DNA of 6,102 nt from an uncultured Porphyromonadaceae bacterium (lineage in GTDB: Bacteria; Bacteroidota; Bacteroidia; Bacteroidales; Muribaculaceae), in assembly GCA_947176615.1 (NCBI GenBank), contig CAMWRO010000181.1:1-6102 (forward strand), given 5' to 3'. The position numbers were made by a program, and so were the translations under genes. Positions 1-5,683 of this stretch are shown in pieces. Positions within the stretch are counted from its first letter, which is position 1. Each line of letters opens with the position of its first letter. Below the pieces are notes generated by a model. The model was not told where the DNA came from and did not search any database. It saw nothing but the letters and a program-made list of their open reading frames with translations.

Positions 1-496
1 AGATATAGCTGCTACCGTCGTCATCGACAAGAACACACGGGTCGATACCCGAAATCCCCTCGATAAACCGCGGCATCGGCCAAAACGGGCCCGACGGATT
101 TTCAGAAACCGCAACCCCGACTCTAAACCCGCGTTCCCCCTTTGGCGCGGCGGGGAAATAGAAATAGTAGTTATCCCCTTTTTTGACACAATCAGGAGCC
201 CACATGGAATAGGATTGAGAATCGACCCAAGGCACAGACGTCTGTGACACAATCACACCGTGGTCAATCCAGTCAGTGAGATTTTCCGAAGAAAACACAT
301 GATAGTCCTCCATGCAGAACCACTCTTTAAGATTGTCAACAGGACTTGGAATGTCATGCGATGGATAGAGATAAATTTTGCCGTCAAAGACACGGGCAGT
401 TGGATCAGCCGTAAATTGGTCACGGATGACAGGATTCTGAGCAAAACCCGCCATCGTCGCTAACAAAGCCGAGCAACCGATAAAGATATTTTTCAT
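1..496 (-). CDS. Glycoside hydrolase family 43 protein, N-terminal part (runs off left edge)
   Basis: Partial gene: 165 complete codons from an ATG at 496 to the window edge; the C-terminal part lies outside. Residues 1-20 (MKNIFIGCSALLATMAGFAQ) form a signal peptide with a likely cleavage after GFA, so the enzyme should be exported to the periplasm or cell surface. The mature part starts a five-bladed beta-propeller typical of GH43: the ADPT motif at 30-33 carries the probable catalytic base D31, SMWAPD at 97-102 is a family hallmark, and GIDPCV at 150-155 carries the probable pKa-modulating D152. The catalytic glutamate would be further downstream and cannot be seen. GH43 enzymes cleave alpha-L-arabinofuranosyl or beta-xylosyl linkages in plant polysaccharides; the exact substrate cannot be told from this part. 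The family is judged by motif recognition, not by a search. No SusC/SusD genes are visible next to it here. Confidence 0.88.
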   Translation of the reverse strand, partial: MKNIFIGCSALLATMAGFAQNPVIRDQFTADPTARVFDGKIYLYPSHDIPSPVDNLKEWFCMEDYHVFSSENLTDWIDHGVIVSQTSVPWVDSQSYSMWAPDCVKKGDNYYFYFPAAPKGERGFRVGVAVSENPSGPFWPMPRFIEGISGIDPCVLVDDDGSSYI

Positions 497-526
497 CACA
501 AAAAAGTTACGTTTGGTTAACTTCCA

Positions 527-534
527 CAAAGTTA
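527..534 (-). promoter_or_regulatory. Possible -7 promoter box for the GH43 gene
   Basis: On the minus strand the sequence TAACTTTG matches the Bacteroidota -7 box TAnnTTTG exactly. It ends 30 nt before the GH43 ATG at 496, which would give a leader of about 20-25 nt. No TTTG lies 19-21 nt upstream, so only half of the promoter is recognisable. An activator-dependent promoter would fit a polysaccharide-degradation gene, but that is inference. Confidence 0.4.
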
Positions 535-655
535 TTACCACGCACCCACTCTCTCGTTCACATATATCTTATTTATTTTCATTTTTGAATCACACCTCCC
601 CAATCAATGTGAATTTTCATCGAAATCAGACCTTACCGTCCCGTAAAGACATAAA

Positions 656-703
656 TAAAGCGTTGAAATCAGAATTAGAAACATTCTAAATTTCAACGCT
701 TTA
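656..703 (-). terminator. Hairpin downstream of tRNA-Gly, probable terminator or processing signal
   Basis: A perfect 14-bp inverted repeat pairs 656-669 (TAAAGCGTTGAAAT) with 690-703. A second 5-bp stem inside the loop pairs 671-675 with 683-687. The hairpin starts 7 nt after the 3' end of the minus-strand tRNA, so it is well placed to end that transcript. The sequence after the stem on the minus strand (TTTATG) has only a short U-run, so it is not a textbook intrinsic terminator. Confidence 0.55.
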
Positions 704-710
704 TCTCGTG

Positions 711-783
711 AGCGGTAAACGAGGCTCGAACTCGCGACCCTCAGCTTGGGAAGCTGATGCTCTACCAACTGAGCTATTACCGC
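711..783 (-). tRNA. tRNA-Gly (anticodon CCC)
   Basis: A complete 73-nt cloverleaf lies on the minus strand. The acceptor stem pairs GCGGTAA with TTACCGC. The D arm has GCTC/GAGC around AGTTGGTA. The anticodon stem TCAGC/GCTGA encloses the loop TTCCCAA, giving anticodon CCC (plus-strand 748-750) that reads GGG. The variable loop is GGGTC, and the T arm holds TTCGAGC with one G-U pair closing its stem. The discriminator base is U, as expected for bacterial tRNA-Gly. The 3' CCA is not encoded (CAC follows the discriminator), so it must be added enzymatically. Confidence 0.97.
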
Positions 784-819
784 AACTTTCACAACCGGCT
801 CGATTGCCCTATTGCGATA

Positions 820-850
820 CAAAGGTACGGACTTTTATTTAATCTGCAAA
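820..850 (-). promoter_or_regulatory. Promoter of tRNA-Gly (Bacteroidota primary sigma type)
   Basis: On the minus strand, TTTG (847-850) is followed after exactly 19 nt by TACCTTTG (820-827), a full match to the Bacteroidota consensus TTTG-N19-21-TAnnTTTG. The mature tRNA begins 36 nt further on, leaving a short 5' leader for RNase P to remove. A consensus match fits a highly expressed stable RNA. Confidence 0.8.
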
Positions 851-920
851 AATATTTTTTCACATTTTCGTCTGTTGAACACCGAATTTTTTAGGCTGGA
901 AATGAAATCTGCTATCAGTG

Positions 921-928
921 CAACTTTG
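921..928 (+). promoter_or_regulatory. Weak candidate -7 box upstream of ndh
   Basis: CAACTTTG differs from TAnnTTTG by one base and ends 41 nt before the ndh start at 970. No TTTG stands at the right distance upstream. It is the best candidate in the 119 nt between the tRNA promoter and ndh, but it is weak. Confidence 0.25.
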
Positions 929-969
929 CGTCGGGGACGGTTGTTGTTATTGTACAAAGATTTGGATTT

Positions 970-2259
970 ATGAGAGAAAATGAGCCTAAAGAAAAGGTTG
1001 TTGTTGTCGGGGGTGGTTTTGCCGGATTGAATCTCGTAAAACGTCTTGACAAGTCACGCTTTGACATCAGCCTTGTCGACCGCAACAATTATCACGGTTT
1101 CCCTCCGCTGTTTTATCAGGTAGCGTCATCGGGTCTCGACCCGACGAGTATATCTTTTCCGCTGCGACGCGAAATGAAGAAGAAAGGGAAAGGCGTGAGG
1201 TTTCACATCGGCGATGTTACCGAAATCGATGTTTCCCGGAAAGTCGTCATCACCCAATATGAGGAAATACCGTATGACAAGCTGATTCTTGCCGTCGGAA
1301 CGACCAACAATTTCTTTGGCAACGACAAATTAATCGAGCAGGTGTTCACATTGAAATCAACCGACGAGGCAATCCGCTGCCGCAATGAGATTCTTGACCG
1401 CTGTGAGAGAGCCGCTATTGAGCCGAATGCAGAAAAGCGCCGCCGACTGATGAGCTTTACCGTTATAGGGGGCGGCCCCGCGGGGGTCGAGATTGCCGGT
1501 GCGCTCGGCGAGATGAAGCGTTATATCCTGAAACGTGATTATCCCGAAATTCCTATGGAGGATGTCTCGATTCGTCTTATCGAAGGATCCGACAGGTTAT
1601 TGCATACCATGAGCGAAAAATCGTCGCAGGATGCATTTCGCGATTTGAAGTCGCTACTTGTCGACGTCAAGCTCCAACATGTAATGAAGGAGTACAAAGA
1701 CAATGTAATCACACTCGAAGACGGCACCGCGATTTATTCCGAAATGGTCATCTGGACCGCAGGGGTTACAGGCACTCCGTTCAAACTGACCGGTACCGAA
1801 GTGAAACGCGGCCCCGGAAACCGCTTGATCTCCGATGAATATTGCCGTGTAAAAGGTCTTGACGGGATTTATGCTATCGGAGATATCAATTATACCGAAA
1901 CCCCACTCTACCCTCGCGGGTATCCCCAATTGGCCCAAGTCGCAATCCAACAGGGCAAGTATCTCGCCAGAATGCTTAACAACGGCCCCACAAAGCCTTT
2001 CAGGTATGCTGACAAAGGCTCAATGGCCACAATCGGACGCAATCGGGCGGTAGCCGACATGAAACGCCTCCACTTTGACGGATGGTGGGCGTGGATGGTA
2101 TGGATGTTTGTCCATCTGATTTCCCTGTTGGGAATGAGAAGCAAGCTCAACGTGCTATTGAACTGGATGTGGTCCTATTTCACCTATAACACAGCGTTGC
2201 GCCTGTTGCTCAGAGGCTCGCAGTATCCGTTGAGAGGCTCGATGTGGGACAAGAATTAG
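970..2259 (+). CDS. ndh: Type II NADH:quinone dehydrogenase (NDH-2)
   Basis: The 429-residue protein has the length and motif order of non-proton-pumping NADH dehydrogenase, a peripheral membrane flavoprotein that passes electrons from NADH through FAD to quinone (menaquinone is likely in this group). The first Rossmann motif GGGFAGL (14-20) binds FAD. The second, VIGGGPAGVE (165-174), binds NADH. YAIGD (301-305) contacts the FAD ribityl chain, and AQVAIQQG (322-329) is the conserved AQ-x-A-x-Q segment next to the isoalloxazine and quinone site. The C-terminal region is rich in Trp and hydrophobic residues (WWAWMVWMFVHLISLLG, 372-388) and probably anchors the protein to the inner face of the membrane. 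The ATG at 970 leaves nine residues before the first beta-strand, as is normal; no Shine-Dalgarno is seen. fldA follows after 33 nt and may be co-transcribed. Other FAD-dependent pyridine-nucleotide oxidoreductases share the fold, but the C-terminal membrane region supports NDH-2. Confidence 0.93.
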   Translation: MRENEPKEKVVVVGGGFAGLNLVKRLDKSRFDISLVDRNNYHGFPPLFYQVASSGLDPTSISFPLRREMKKKGKGVRFHIGDVTEIDVSRKVVITQYEEIPYDKLILAVGTTNNFFGNDKLIEQVFTLKSTDEAIRCRNEILDRCERAAIEPNAEKRRRLMSFTVIGGGPAGVEIAGALGEMKRYILKRDYPEIPMEDVSIRLIEGSDRLLHTMSEKSSQDAFRDLKSLLVDVKLQHVMKEYKDNVITLEDGTAIYSEMVIWTAGVTGTPFKLTGTEVKRGPGNRLISDEYCRVKGLDGIYAIGDINYTETPLYPRGYPQLAQVAIQQGKYLARMLNNGPTKPFRYADKGSMATIGRNRAVADMKRLHFDGWWAWMVWMFVHLISLLGMRSKLNVLLNWMWSYFTYNTALRLLLRGSQYPLRGSMWDKN

Positions 2260-2292
2260 ACTATAAATTAGAATTTAAAGAAATCTCAGATT

Positions 2293-2793
2293 ATGAAAAG
2301 AACAGGTATTTTTTACGGAACAACGACAGGCAATACCGCCGAAGTGGCTAACAATATCGCCAAATGCCTTGACGTAAAATCAGTCGACGTTCACAATGTT
2401 TCCACTACCGCCCCTTCTGCAGTCGGCGATTATGACCTGCTGATACTCGGCTCAAGCACTTGTGGAAGTGGCAGAATGCAAGATGACATGGCCAATTTCA
2501 TTGACGGTCTCGAAGCTCTTGACCTCGAGGGGAAAAAGATTGCGCTATTCGGTTGCGGCGATGAGACTATGAGCGACACCTTCTGTAACGCTGTCGGAGA
2601 GTTGTACGGCCGATTGCAGAAAACCGGCGCAATGTTTATCGGCGCATTCAACACCGCCGGATACGACTATAATGTCACTAAAGCCGAAGTCAACGGAATC
2701 ATTGTCGGATTGCTGATTGACAACATGAACCACAGCGACATGACTGAAAAACGAGTCAAAGAGTGGTGTGACGAGCTAAAAAAAGAGTTGTAA
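2293..2793 (+). CDS. fldA: Long-chain flavodoxin
   Basis: The 166-residue protein is a soluble FMN-binding electron carrier of the long-chain flavodoxin type. The FMN-phosphate loop is YGTTTGNT (8-15). GSSTCGSGRMQDD (53-65) is the '50s loop' and FGCGDETMSDTF (86-97) the '90s loop'. The stretch FIGAFNTAGYDYNVTKAEV (115-133) carries the insertion that marks the long-chain class, and GLLIDNMNH (139-147) followed by KRVKEW (153-158) is the usual C-terminal end. Unusually, the 50s-loop tryptophan that stacks on the FMN ring in most long-chain flavodoxins (W57 in the common STW motif) is Cys here (C57, codon TGT), the usual QDDW is QDDM (M66), and no tyrosine stands at the 90s-loop stacking position (M93 is there). 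It follows ndh by 33 nt. Electron partners are unknown; pyruvate:flavodoxin-type oxidoreductases are typical. No clear terminator follows. Confidence 0.93.
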   Translation: MKRTGIFYGTTTGNTAEVANNIAKCLDVKSVDVHNVSTTAPSAVGDYDLLILGSSTCGSGRMQDDMANFIDGLEALDLEGKKIALFGCGDETMSDTFCNAVGELYGRLQKTGAMFIGAFNTAGYDYNVTKAEVNGIIVGLLIDNMNHSDMTEKRVKEWCDELKKEL

Positions 2794-2824
2794 CAGATAA
2801 AAATGTCACAAAAAGCCAAAATGT

Positions 2825-2856
2825 TTTGCTGTTGTCGGAAATAATTCTTAAATTTG
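2825..2856 (+). promoter_or_regulatory. Promoter of rpmH
   Basis: TTTG (2825-2828) and TAAATTTG (2849-2856), separated by 20 nt, match the Bacteroidota promoter consensus fully. Transcription should start around 2862, giving a leader of about 35-40 nt before the rpmH ATG. This lets rpmH be expressed independently of the upstream ndh-fldA pair. Confidence 0.75.
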
Positions 2857-2899
2857 CACCTCAAATTGTGGAATAACAAAAAGTAAACATACAACGGCA

Positions 2900-3055
2900 A
2901 TGAAAAGAACATTTCAACCTTCTAACAGAAAGAGAGTCAACAAGCACGGTTTCCGTGCCCGCATGTCAACCCCCGACGGTCGCAAGGTGCTTGCACGTCG
3001 CCGCGCAAAAGGCCGCGCTCGTCTGACAGTTTCTGACTCTATCGCCGGCAAGTAA
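2900..3055 (+). CDS. rpmH: 50S ribosomal protein L34
   Basis: The 51-residue, strongly basic protein begins MKRTFQPSNRKRVNKHGFRA and continues with RMSTPDGRKVLARRRAKGRA, the almost invariant L34 signature. It ends with a short tail (RLTVSDSIAGK). L34 is a small component of the large ribosomal subunit that binds 23S rRNA. The gene has its own promoter and a strong terminator downstream, so it appears monocistronic. The common bacterial arrangement rpmH-rnpA or dnaA-rpmH is not present here: the next gene is convergent and unrelated. Confidence 0.97.
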   Translation: MKRTFQPSNRKRVNKHGFRARMSTPDGRKVLARRRAKGRARLTVSDSIAGK

Positions 3056-3082
3056 TTCCTGCCCCGATTACAGAGAACTCTT

Positions 3083-3126
3083 AATTTGCCGCCAATGGAT
3101 TTTCCACTGGCGGCAAATTTATTTTT
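3083..3126 (+). terminator. Rho-independent terminator of rpmH
   Basis: A 16-bp stem with one A-C mismatch pairs 3083-3098 with 3104-3119 around a 5-nt loop. It has a GC-rich core (GCCGCC/GGCGGC) and is followed by TATTTTT (3120-3126). It lies 27 nt after the rpmH stop codon. The minus-strand acetyltransferase ends at 3131, so the hairpin may also slow the convergent transcript, although no U-run follows the stem in that direction. Confidence 0.85.
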
Positions 3127-3130
3127 GCCG

Positions 3131-3664
3131 TCAGCAACCCGCCTGCAGCATGCGCTGATAGATGTAAGCGTCCCGATAGGAGTTGTTCCGACGAAGCCAA
3201 GAGCGCAGGCGGCCTGAAATCGTGTAACCTACCGAGGAAAAAAGCGCCCGACTCGCAACATTGTCTTCGGGAACAACGCAATAAAGCTGGTGCAACCCGA
3301 GGCGGGAGCAACAATATCGCTCCATAAGCCGCAATGCCGCCGCACCATATCCGCACCGAGCAAATGAGGCGTCTATCAATATCCCTATCGCACTGCGGCA
3401 GTTTACCGGGTCATAGTCATAGAGGTCAACAGTGCCTATAGCCTCACGGGTGGAATCGAGAGAGACCATCAGACGCAACTGACGAGCCGTAAAAATATTC
3501 CCGTCATAATTTTCTATATAATCGGCAAGCTGTTGACGAGAAAATGGAGCTATTGTCAGCCCTACTTCCCATAATTCGGTATCATTTTCCCACCTATATA
3601 ATATATCGACATCCCCGGGTTCAAGGGCCCGGAGGGAAATCACGCCATCACTAAGCAATTGCAT
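3131..3664 (-). CDS. GNAT-family N-acetyltransferase (RimJ/RimL-like)
   Basis: From the ATG at 3664 the protein has 177 residues and the fold order of a RimJ/RimL-type acetyl-CoA-dependent N-acetyltransferase. The N-terminal ISLRALEPGDVDILYRWEND (9-28) is the typical first strand and helix. IGILID (93-98) leads into the acetyl-CoA pyrophosphate loop CGYGAAAL (104-111). HQLYCVVPEDNVASRALF (125-142) includes the conserved N-x-A-S-R-x-L-F helix, followed by the VGY strand end. The usual first Arg/Gln of the Q/R-x-x-G-x-G/A loop is Ala (A102). A GTG at 3670, directly after the recR stop, would add two residues; I prefer the ATG. The stop of recR lies only 6 nt upstream, so translation is probably coupled. 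Whether it acetylates a protein N-terminus, a polyamine or a small molecule cannot be told. Confidence 0.88.
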   Translation of the reverse strand: MQLLSDGVISLRALEPGDVDILYRWENDTELWEVGLTIAPFSRQQLADYIENYDGNIFTARQLRLMVSLDSTREAIGTVDLYDYDPVNCRSAIGILIDASFARCGYGAAALRLMERYCCSRLGLHQLYCVVPEDNVASRALFSSVGYTISGRLRSWLRRNNSYRDAYIYQRMLQAGC

Positions 3665-3670
3665 ACCCAC

Positions 3671-4300
3671 TTACTTTTTAGAAAAACTGTCAGTAAACAA
3701 CGTGCGATTGAGCAGTGAACGGCCAAGAGTAATCTCATCGGTATACTCTATCTCGTTCCCCACCGACACTCCGCGTGCAAGCTGCGTAATGCGCACATCA
3801 GTAAAAGGCGCCAGCTTGCGATAGATATAAAAATTGGTGGTCTCCCCCTCCATCGTCGCGCTCAGAGCAAGAATAACTTCTTTTACACCCCCCTCCTCGA
3901 CTCGCTTGACGAGAGAGTCAATTTCAAGCAATTCAGGACCTATGCCGTCCATCGGGGAAATCACGCCCCCGAGCACATGATACAATCCCGAAAACTGACC
4001 CGTATTCTCGAAACTCATCACATCTTTCACACTCTCGACCACGCAGACCGTTGAACGGTCACGACGAGGGGACGCACAGATGGGGCAAGTGTCGGTTTCG
4101 GATATATTATGACATGTGTGGCAATATTTCACTCCACGGCGCATCTCGATTATCGACCGGCCGAGAGTGACTCCGACATTTTCGTCGCAGCGCAGCAAAT
4201 GCAACGCGAGGCGCAAAGCGGTCTTGCGTCCGATTCCGGGGAGCCGCGACAACTCGGTCACGGCATTTTCAAGTAATGTTGAGGCAAATTCCTGTTGCAT
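3671..4300 (-). CDS. recR: Recombination mediator protein RecR
   Basis: The 209-residue protein has the family's usual length (about 200). It acts with RecF and RecO in loading RecA onto SSB-coated single-stranded DNA at gaps. The N-terminal helix-hairpin-helix is LSRLPGIGRKTALRLALHLL (18-37). A four-cysteine zinc finger follows (C60-x2-C63-x8-C72-x2-C75). The Toprim domain starts at VCVVES (85-90), with E89, and includes YHVLGGVISPMDGIGP (107-122). The C-terminal ITQLARGVSVGNEIEY (171-186) is the conserved family motif. I chose the ATG at 4300 (MQQEF). The frame stays open upstream to 4552, but that extension would overlap panC and both promoters and has no family counterpart. A consensus -7 box ends only 8 nt before this ATG. 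An acetyltransferase gene follows after 6 nt on the same strand, a pairing I associate with Bacteroidales. Confidence 0.96.
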   Translation of the reverse strand: MQQEFASTLLENAVTELSRLPGIGRKTALRLALHLLRCDENVGVTLGRSIIEMRRGVKYCHTCHNISETDTCPICASPRRDRSTVCVVESVKDVMSFENTGQFSGLYHVLGGVISPMDGIGPELLEIDSLVKRVEEGGVKEVILALSATMEGETTNFYIYRKLAPFTDVRITQLARGVSVGNEIEYTDEITLGRSLLNRTLFTDSFSKK

Positions 4301-4308
4301 AACAGCCG

Positions 4309-4340
4309 CAAAGTTAGACCAAAATGTCCAAATAAACAAG
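4309..4340 (-). promoter_or_regulatory. Promoter of recR
   Basis: On the minus strand, TAACTTTG (4309-4316) matches TAnnTTTG exactly. CTTG (4337-4340), one base from TTTG, lies 20 nt upstream. The box ends 8 nt before the recR ATG at 4300, so the transcript would have at most a few nucleotides of leader. Confidence 0.65.
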
Positions 4341-4378
4341 GTATTAAGCGGCACGGCAAGCGGGTTTTCGATTAAACG

Positions 4379-4410
4379 TTTGGTATTAAGGATATAAATG
4401 TTTAATTTTG
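4379..4410 (+). promoter_or_regulatory. Promoter of panC
   Basis: TTTG (4379-4382), a 20-nt spacer and TAATTTTG (4403-4410) match the Bacteroidota consensus fully. Transcription should begin near 4416, leaving a leader of about 25 nt before the panC ATG. It points away from the recR promoter; the two -33 elements are 38 nt apart. No riboswitch would fit in so short a leader. Confidence 0.75.
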
Positions 4411-4441
4411 CAGTCGCAATTTTAAGCACTGACGCTAAAAA

Positions 4442-5293
4442 ATGGAAATAATACGCACAGTCGATGAGCTGCGCCGCCGAGTAGCGGACGCAAAAGCTCA
4501 GGGACGCACAGTGGGGCTTGTTCCCACGATGGGCGCACTTCACGCGGGCCACGTTTCACTTATTGAAAAGGCTCGCGGCGACAATGATATTGTAGTGGTG
4601 AGTGTTTTTGTAAACCCCACTCAGTTTAATAACCCAGAGGACCTGAAGACCTATCCCCGCACCGAGGAGGCCGACGTGGAAAAGCTTATTGCCGCAGGAG
4701 CCGATTTCGCTTTTATCCCGAGCGTGGAAGAAGTTTATCCCGAGCCTGACACCCGAATCTTTGACCTCGGCCCGGTTGCCGAAGTCATGGAAGGAGCCAT
4801 GCGTCCGGGACACTTTAACGGCGTGGCACAGATAGTCAGCAAACTCTTTGACATGGTGCGCCCCACCCGGGCATATTTCGGAGAGAAAGACTTTCAGCAG
4901 ATTGCAGTCATCCGCCGCATGGTAGAGATAGAGGGATTTGACCTCGAAATCGTGGCTTGCCCCATCAAGCGCGAGACCGACGGCCTTGCAATGAGCAGCC
5001 GCAACGTCAGACTTACCCCCGAGCAACGCCTTATCGCACCGGCAATCCACCGCACACTCGAAGGGAGTCTGTCATGGTCAGCCGACCACACAGTGGAACA
5101 GACCAAGCGGTATGTAATCGACGAATTAAACTCGCTGCCACAGCTTGAGGTAGAATATTATGAAATCGTTGACGGCAAGACCATGCAACCCATTTCTGAC
5201 TGGGCCGAGACTACCGAGCCCGTAGGATGCGTGACTGTCTATTGCGGCAACGTCAGACTTATTGACAACATCAAATATCCGGTCCGTCGATGA
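4442..5293 (+). CDS. panC: Pantothenate synthetase (pantoate--beta-alanine ligase)
   Basis: The 283-residue protein matches the length of PanC, a cytoplasmic homodimer that joins pantoate to beta-alanine using ATP, via pantoyl-adenylate, to give pantothenate, the precursor of coenzyme A. PTMGALHAGH (28-37) holds the HIGH-like nucleotide site (H34, H37). FVNPTQF (56-62) lines the pantoate pocket. RPGHFNGVAQIVSKLF (121-136) and YFGEKDFQQ (145-153, with K149 and D150) are hallmark segments. ETDGLAMSSRN (178-188) is the KMSKS-like ATP loop. The C-terminal domain ends with VYCGNVRLIDN (266-276). The ATG at 4442 directly precedes the first strand and is the natural start; there is no Shine-Dalgarno but an A-rich stretch. 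The stop codon overlaps the panD start (ATGA), so the two enzymes for the last pantothenate steps are translationally coupled. panB and panE are not in the window. Confidence 0.98.
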   Translation: MEIIRTVDELRRRVADAKAQGRTVGLVPTMGALHAGHVSLIEKARGDNDIVVVSVFVNPTQFNNPEDLKTYPRTEEADVEKLIAAGADFAFIPSVEEVYPEPDTRIFDLGPVAEVMEGAMRPGHFNGVAQIVSKLFDMVRPTRAYFGEKDFQQIAVIRRMVEIEGFDLEIVACPIKRETDGLAMSSRNVRLTPEQRLIAPAIHRTLEGSLSWSADHTVEQTKRYVIDELNSLPQLEVEYYEIVDGKTMQPISDWAETTEPVGCVTVYCGNVRLIDNIKYPVRR

Positions 5294-5643
5294 CACTTGA
5301 AATTCTTAAATCCAAAATTCACCGCGTGACGGTGACACAGGCCCGCCTCGATTATATCGGGAGCATAACGATTGACCGCGACCTCATGGACGCAGCCAAC
5401 ATCTTTCCCGGAGAGCGCGTTTACATCGTTGACAACAACAACGGCGAGCGTTTTGATACTTATGCCATTGCCGGCGAGCGAGGTTCAGGAGTAATCTGCC
5501 TGAACGGCGCGGCGGCACGCAAAGTACAGGTCGGAGACATCATAATTATTATGTGTTATGCCGGAATGACTCCCGATGAGGCGCGAGACTTTACTCCCGC
5601 CGTCATCTTCCCCGATACAGCGACTAACCGACTCATCAAATAA
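5290..5643 (+). CDS. panD: Aspartate 1-decarboxylase proenzyme
   Basis: The 117-residue protein has the usual length for PanD, the pyruvoyl-dependent enzyme that converts L-aspartate to beta-alanine, the co-substrate of PanC. The self-cleavage site is intact: Y22-I23-G24-S25, where cleavage between G24 and S25 turns Ser25 into the pyruvoyl group. Other active-site residues stand at their family positions: K9, R54, T57, Y58 and the NGAAA segment at 72-76. No dedicated maturation factor (PanZ/PanM) is seen nearby. The start codon overlaps the panC stop by four bases. The product is soluble and tetrameric in known members. After the stop, 40 nt without a recognisable terminator or promoter lead to ffh. 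Confidence 0.97.
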   Translation: MTLEILKSKIHRVTVTQARLDYIGSITIDRDLMDAANIFPGERVYIVDNNNGERFDTYAIAGERGSGVICLNGAAARKVQVGDIIIIMCYAGMTPDEARDFTPAVIFPDTATNRLIK

Positions 5644-5671
5644 TTACGAAATATAACCCACCCCATATCCC

Positions 5672-5676
5672 AAGGA
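5672..5676 (+). promoter_or_regulatory. Shine-Dalgarno-like AAGGA before ffh
   Basis: AAGGA ends 7 nt before the ffh ATG, a good distance for a ribosome binding site. It is notable because the other starts in this window (ndh, fldA, rpmH, panC, recR) lack such a sequence. It supports the ATG at 5684 as the start. Confidence 0.55.
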
Positions 5677-5683
5677 CTACGAC

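Noticed and set aside
260..463. 67-codon plus-strand open frame antisense to the GH43 gene
   Set aside because: The opposite strand encodes a clear GH43 N-terminus with signal peptide and catalytic motifs; this is a shadow frame.
711..783. tRNA-Gly as an integration (attachment) site
   Set aside because: No integrase gene, no repeat of the tRNA 3' end and no change in gene character are seen on either side.
604..822. 72-codon open frame on the minus strand covering the tRNA
   Set aside because: Its AQLVEH...SSSLVYRS stretch is the well-known false translation of a tRNA gene.
2794..2824. Terminator after fldA
   Set aside because: Only weak A/T-rich complementarity is present, with no stable GC-containing stem, so readthrough into rpmH remains possible.
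3081..3356. 91-codon open frame on the minus strand at the end of the acetyltransferase gene
   Set aside because: It lies in another frame of the acetyltransferase gene and its terminator region, with a low-complexity composition and no motif.
4301..4552. Upstream extension of recR to a 293-residue protein
   Set aside because: The added 84 residues overlap panC and both divergent promoters and lie outside the RecR family length of about 200; MQQEF at 4300 is a natural family start.
4556..5050. 164-codon open frame on the minus strand inside panC
   Set aside because: It lies entirely antisense to a well-supported gene, has no recognisable motif, and follows from the codon use of panC.
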